Positions 62,317 through 64,000 of a DNA stretch of 64,000 bases are shown piece after piece. Origin of the DNA: Boudabousia tangfeifanii (lineage in GTDB: Bacteria; Actinomycetota; Actinomycetes; Actinomycetales; Actinomycetaceae). Under the pieces are notes generated by a model, which searched no databases, was not told the DNA's origin, and saw only the letters and a list, made by a program, of their open reading frames with translations. Positions within the stretch are counted from its first letter, which is position 1; each line of letters opens with the position of its first letter. The stretch covers positions 930,001 through 994,000 of the forward strand of contig NZ_CP017812.1 in NCBI RefSeq assembly GCF_001856685.1, read 5' to 3'. The translations under genes and the position numbers were made by a program.

Positions 62317-63963
62317 ATGCGCCTCAACGTTGCAGGCCTTGAGCAACTTGCTCAAGCTAAAGCTGAGAAGAAACTAGATCTTTCCTTGCCCGACTTTTCA
62401 GTCGCCCAAATGCAAGAACAAGCAAAAGAAAATCCTCGTTGGGTACATATTGGACCTGGCAATATTTTCCGAGTTTTTCTAGCTCGCATAGCTCACGAAA
62501 TGCTTGCTGCTGGTCACCACTGGCCAATTACGGCAGTAGTACCACTTGATCCACAAGAACTTGATATTCAGCTTGCCGCTCACGATCTGATGAGCCTAGG
62601 CGTTACCCTGCACCCGCAAGGCGAACTGGATCTACAAGTGATTGCCGGCCTCGGGGAAGGACTGGCTACCAAGCGGACTGCCGACTTTGAACGATTACAA
62701 GAAATCTTTGCTGATCCTAAGGTAACCTTGCTCTCCTTTACTGTGACAGAAAAGGGCTATGCGATTCATACTTCCGCTGGAGAATTAGCTCCGGCAGTAT
62801 CTGAAGCTATCTCAGTGGATCCTTGGAATCAAGAATCAGATTCCCTGACCTATCAAGGCCATACCATGGCGTTAGTAGCAGCATTGCTACTCAAGCGCTA
62901 TCACACGGCAAAGGCTCCAATCACTCTGCTTTCTTGCGATAACTTCAGTCATAACGGTGATAAGTTGCGAGATTCGGTATTAACTATCGTTAAGGGATGG
63001 CAGCAAGCCGGTTTCGTCTCAGAGGACTTCGTTGCATGGGTTTCCGATCGGAAGCAGGTGGCTTTCCCGATCTCCGTGATTGATAAGATTACGCCCCGCC
63101 CGAACGCTAAGATCAGTGAAAAATTGACCGAGCTTGGGTTTGAAGACATGGGGATCGAAACCTTGGGCCGAACCCCACTAGCTGGTTTCGTTAACACCGA
63201 ACCGGCAGAATATTTGGTTATCGAGGACGCATTTGCGGAGACAGAACGTCCGCCCTTCGAAGATTTCGGAGTTTCAATTACTTCCCGCGAAGTATGCGAC
63301 GATTTCGAACACATGAAGGTCACCACTTGCTTGAACCCACTGCACACAGCTTTGGCAGTTTCGGGTTGCTTGCTTGAATTCCCTACGATCGATTCGGAAA
63401 TGCGAGACCCAGCACTAGCAAAACTAGTGGATCAGCTGGGTTGGCAAGAAGGCATGCCGGTAGTAATCGATCCAAAGATCGTCTCACCTGCAGAATTCTT
63501 GAAAGAAGTACTCGAAGTACGTTTCCCAAATCCGTACTTGCCAGATGACCCAGCACGTATTGCGATGGATACTAGCCAGAAACTACCAATCCGTTTCGGT
63601 CAAACCTTGTTGCGATACCAAGAACGCGGTTTGAGCACCGACAATCTAGTGGCGATGCCAATGGTCTTTGCACTTTGGTTGCGCTACCTACTTGGAGTAA
63701 CCGACATCGGTGAAGAGTTCCAGCCAGCCTCCGATCCATTATTGGACGAACTTCAAGCACAGGTATCCCCACTAAAGCTAGGCAATGATTACACCCTAGA
63801 ACAGATTCACGAGGTTGTCTCACCAATCCTAGCCAACGCCAATATCTTCGGCGTGAACCTATACGACGTAAATCTTGGTGAACGCACTGAAGCTCTCTTG
63901 CAAGAATTGCTACGCGAGCCCGGGGCAGTTCGTCGCGTCCTCGATCAGCACTTTGCTAACTGA
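62317..63963 (+). CDS. Mannitol dehydrogenase/fructuronate reductase family protein
   Basis: A 548-aa NAD(P)-dependent long-chain polyol or hexuronate reductase. The N-terminal nucleotide-binding half has WVHIGPGNIFRVFLARIAHEM, LLSFTVTEKGYAI and LLSCDNFSHNGDKLRD. The catalytic half has DKITPRPN and the Lys-containing FEHMKVTTCLNPLHTALAV (about 335), in place of the more common K-x-R-x-L-N-G-x-H. RFPNPYLPDDPARIAMDTSQKLPIRFG follows. It belongs to a longer-than-usual subfamily; mannitol, fructuronate or tagaturonate could be the substrate. RBS GGAG before ATG 62317. No sugar transporter or regulator is visible before the window ends. Confidence 0.88.
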   Translation: MRLNVAGLEQLAQAKAEKKLDLSLPDFSVAQMQEQAKENPRWVHIGPGNIFRVFLARIAHEMLAAGHHWPITAVVPLDPQELDIQLAAHDLMSLGVTLHPQGELDLQVIAGLGEGLATKRTADFERLQEIFADPKVTLLSFTVTEKGYAIHTSAGELAPAVSEAISVDPWNQESDSLTYQGHTMALVAALLLKRYHTAKAPITLLSCDNFSHNGDKLRDSVLTIVKGWQQAGFVSEDFVAWVSDRKQVAFPISVIDKITPRPNAKISEKLTELGFEDMGIETLGRTPLAGFVNTEPAEYLVIEDAFAETERPPFEDFGVSITSREVCDDFEHMKVTTCLNPLHTALAVSGCLLEFPTIDSEMRDPALAKLVDQLGWQEGMPVVIDPKIVSPAEFLKEVLEVRFPNPYLPDDPARIAMDTSQKLPIRFGQTLLRYQERGLSTDNLVAMPMVFALWLRYLLGVTDIGEEFQPASDPLLDELQAQVSPLKLGNDYTLEQIHEVVSPILANANIFGVNLYDVNLGERTEALLQELLREPGAVRRVLDQHFAN

Positions 63964-64000
63964 ACTTATCAAACTAACTGAACCAACCAAAACACCAAAG

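Overview
The window looks like a chromosomal segment of a moderate-GC (about 50% by eye) actinobacterium, probably in or near the Actinomycetaceae. Supporting marks are the pupylation cassette (arc-dop-pup-pafA), GlgE, a DUF2469 gene beside rnhB, an ANTAR regulator of the PdtaR type, a translational T-box before ileS, S16 with an Ala/Glu-rich tail, VKOR, and gene orders shared with Mycobacterium (etfBA...iscS-mnmA; RecB-like nuclease/trmI/arc/dop/pup). No phage, insertion sequence, rRNA operon or CRISPR array was seen; this is mostly core genome with a few accessory loci.

Layout. 1-4.8 kb (minus): truncated glgE, trpS, glgX. 5-9.1 kb (plus): etfB-etfA, cysteine desulfurase, mnmA. 9.3-11 kb: tRNA-Leu(UAG), bcp, an HTH protein and two tandem tRNA-Lys(CUU). 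11.2-17.3 kb: VKOR-family protein, HIT protein, leuS, aldose epimerase, YdcF-like membrane protein. 17.4-25.2 kb: T-box/ileS, folC, a phosphatidylcholine-synthase-like enzyme, ndk, ftsY. 25.2-32 kb: ffh, amidotransferase, rpsP-khpA, rimM-trmD, rplS, lepB. 32-37.3 kb: rnhB, DUF2469, yraN-comM-dprA, xerC. 37.3-43.3 kb: degenerate M23 protein, GNAT-MazG fusion, NADH-dehydrogenase-like flavoprotein, acidic protein, uppP, HAD hydrolase, RecB-like nuclease. 43.3-51.3 kb: trmI, arc, dop, pup, pafA, a membrane FKBP-like protein and lgt. 51.4-56.7 kb: pyk, an orphan small protein, an SLH/LRR surface protein, an odd tRNA-Leu(CAA), the ANTAR regulator and a thioesterase. 56.9-64 kb: polA, an OpuC/EgtU-type ABC importer and a mannitol-dehydrogenase-family enzyme.

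Most notable observations. The Pup cassette has no prcBA between pup and pafA, and Arc lacks the C-terminal Tyr-Leu gate-opening tail, so pupylation here is probably uncoupled from a 20S proteasome. The strong Shine-Dalgarno of yraN (first gene of yraN-comM-dprA) lies in a perfect 12-bp hairpin whose other arm copies the 16S rRNA anti-SD. A tRNA-Leu(CAA) has a class I short variable loop. A secreted protein joins SLH repeats, a 7-residue Lys/Pro repeat stalk and six leucine-rich repeats. Structured leaders precede ileS (a T-box with visible mutually exclusive hairpins) and rplS.

All calls come from reading the sequence and recognising motifs; no database search was run. Residue positions given as 'about' are estimates.
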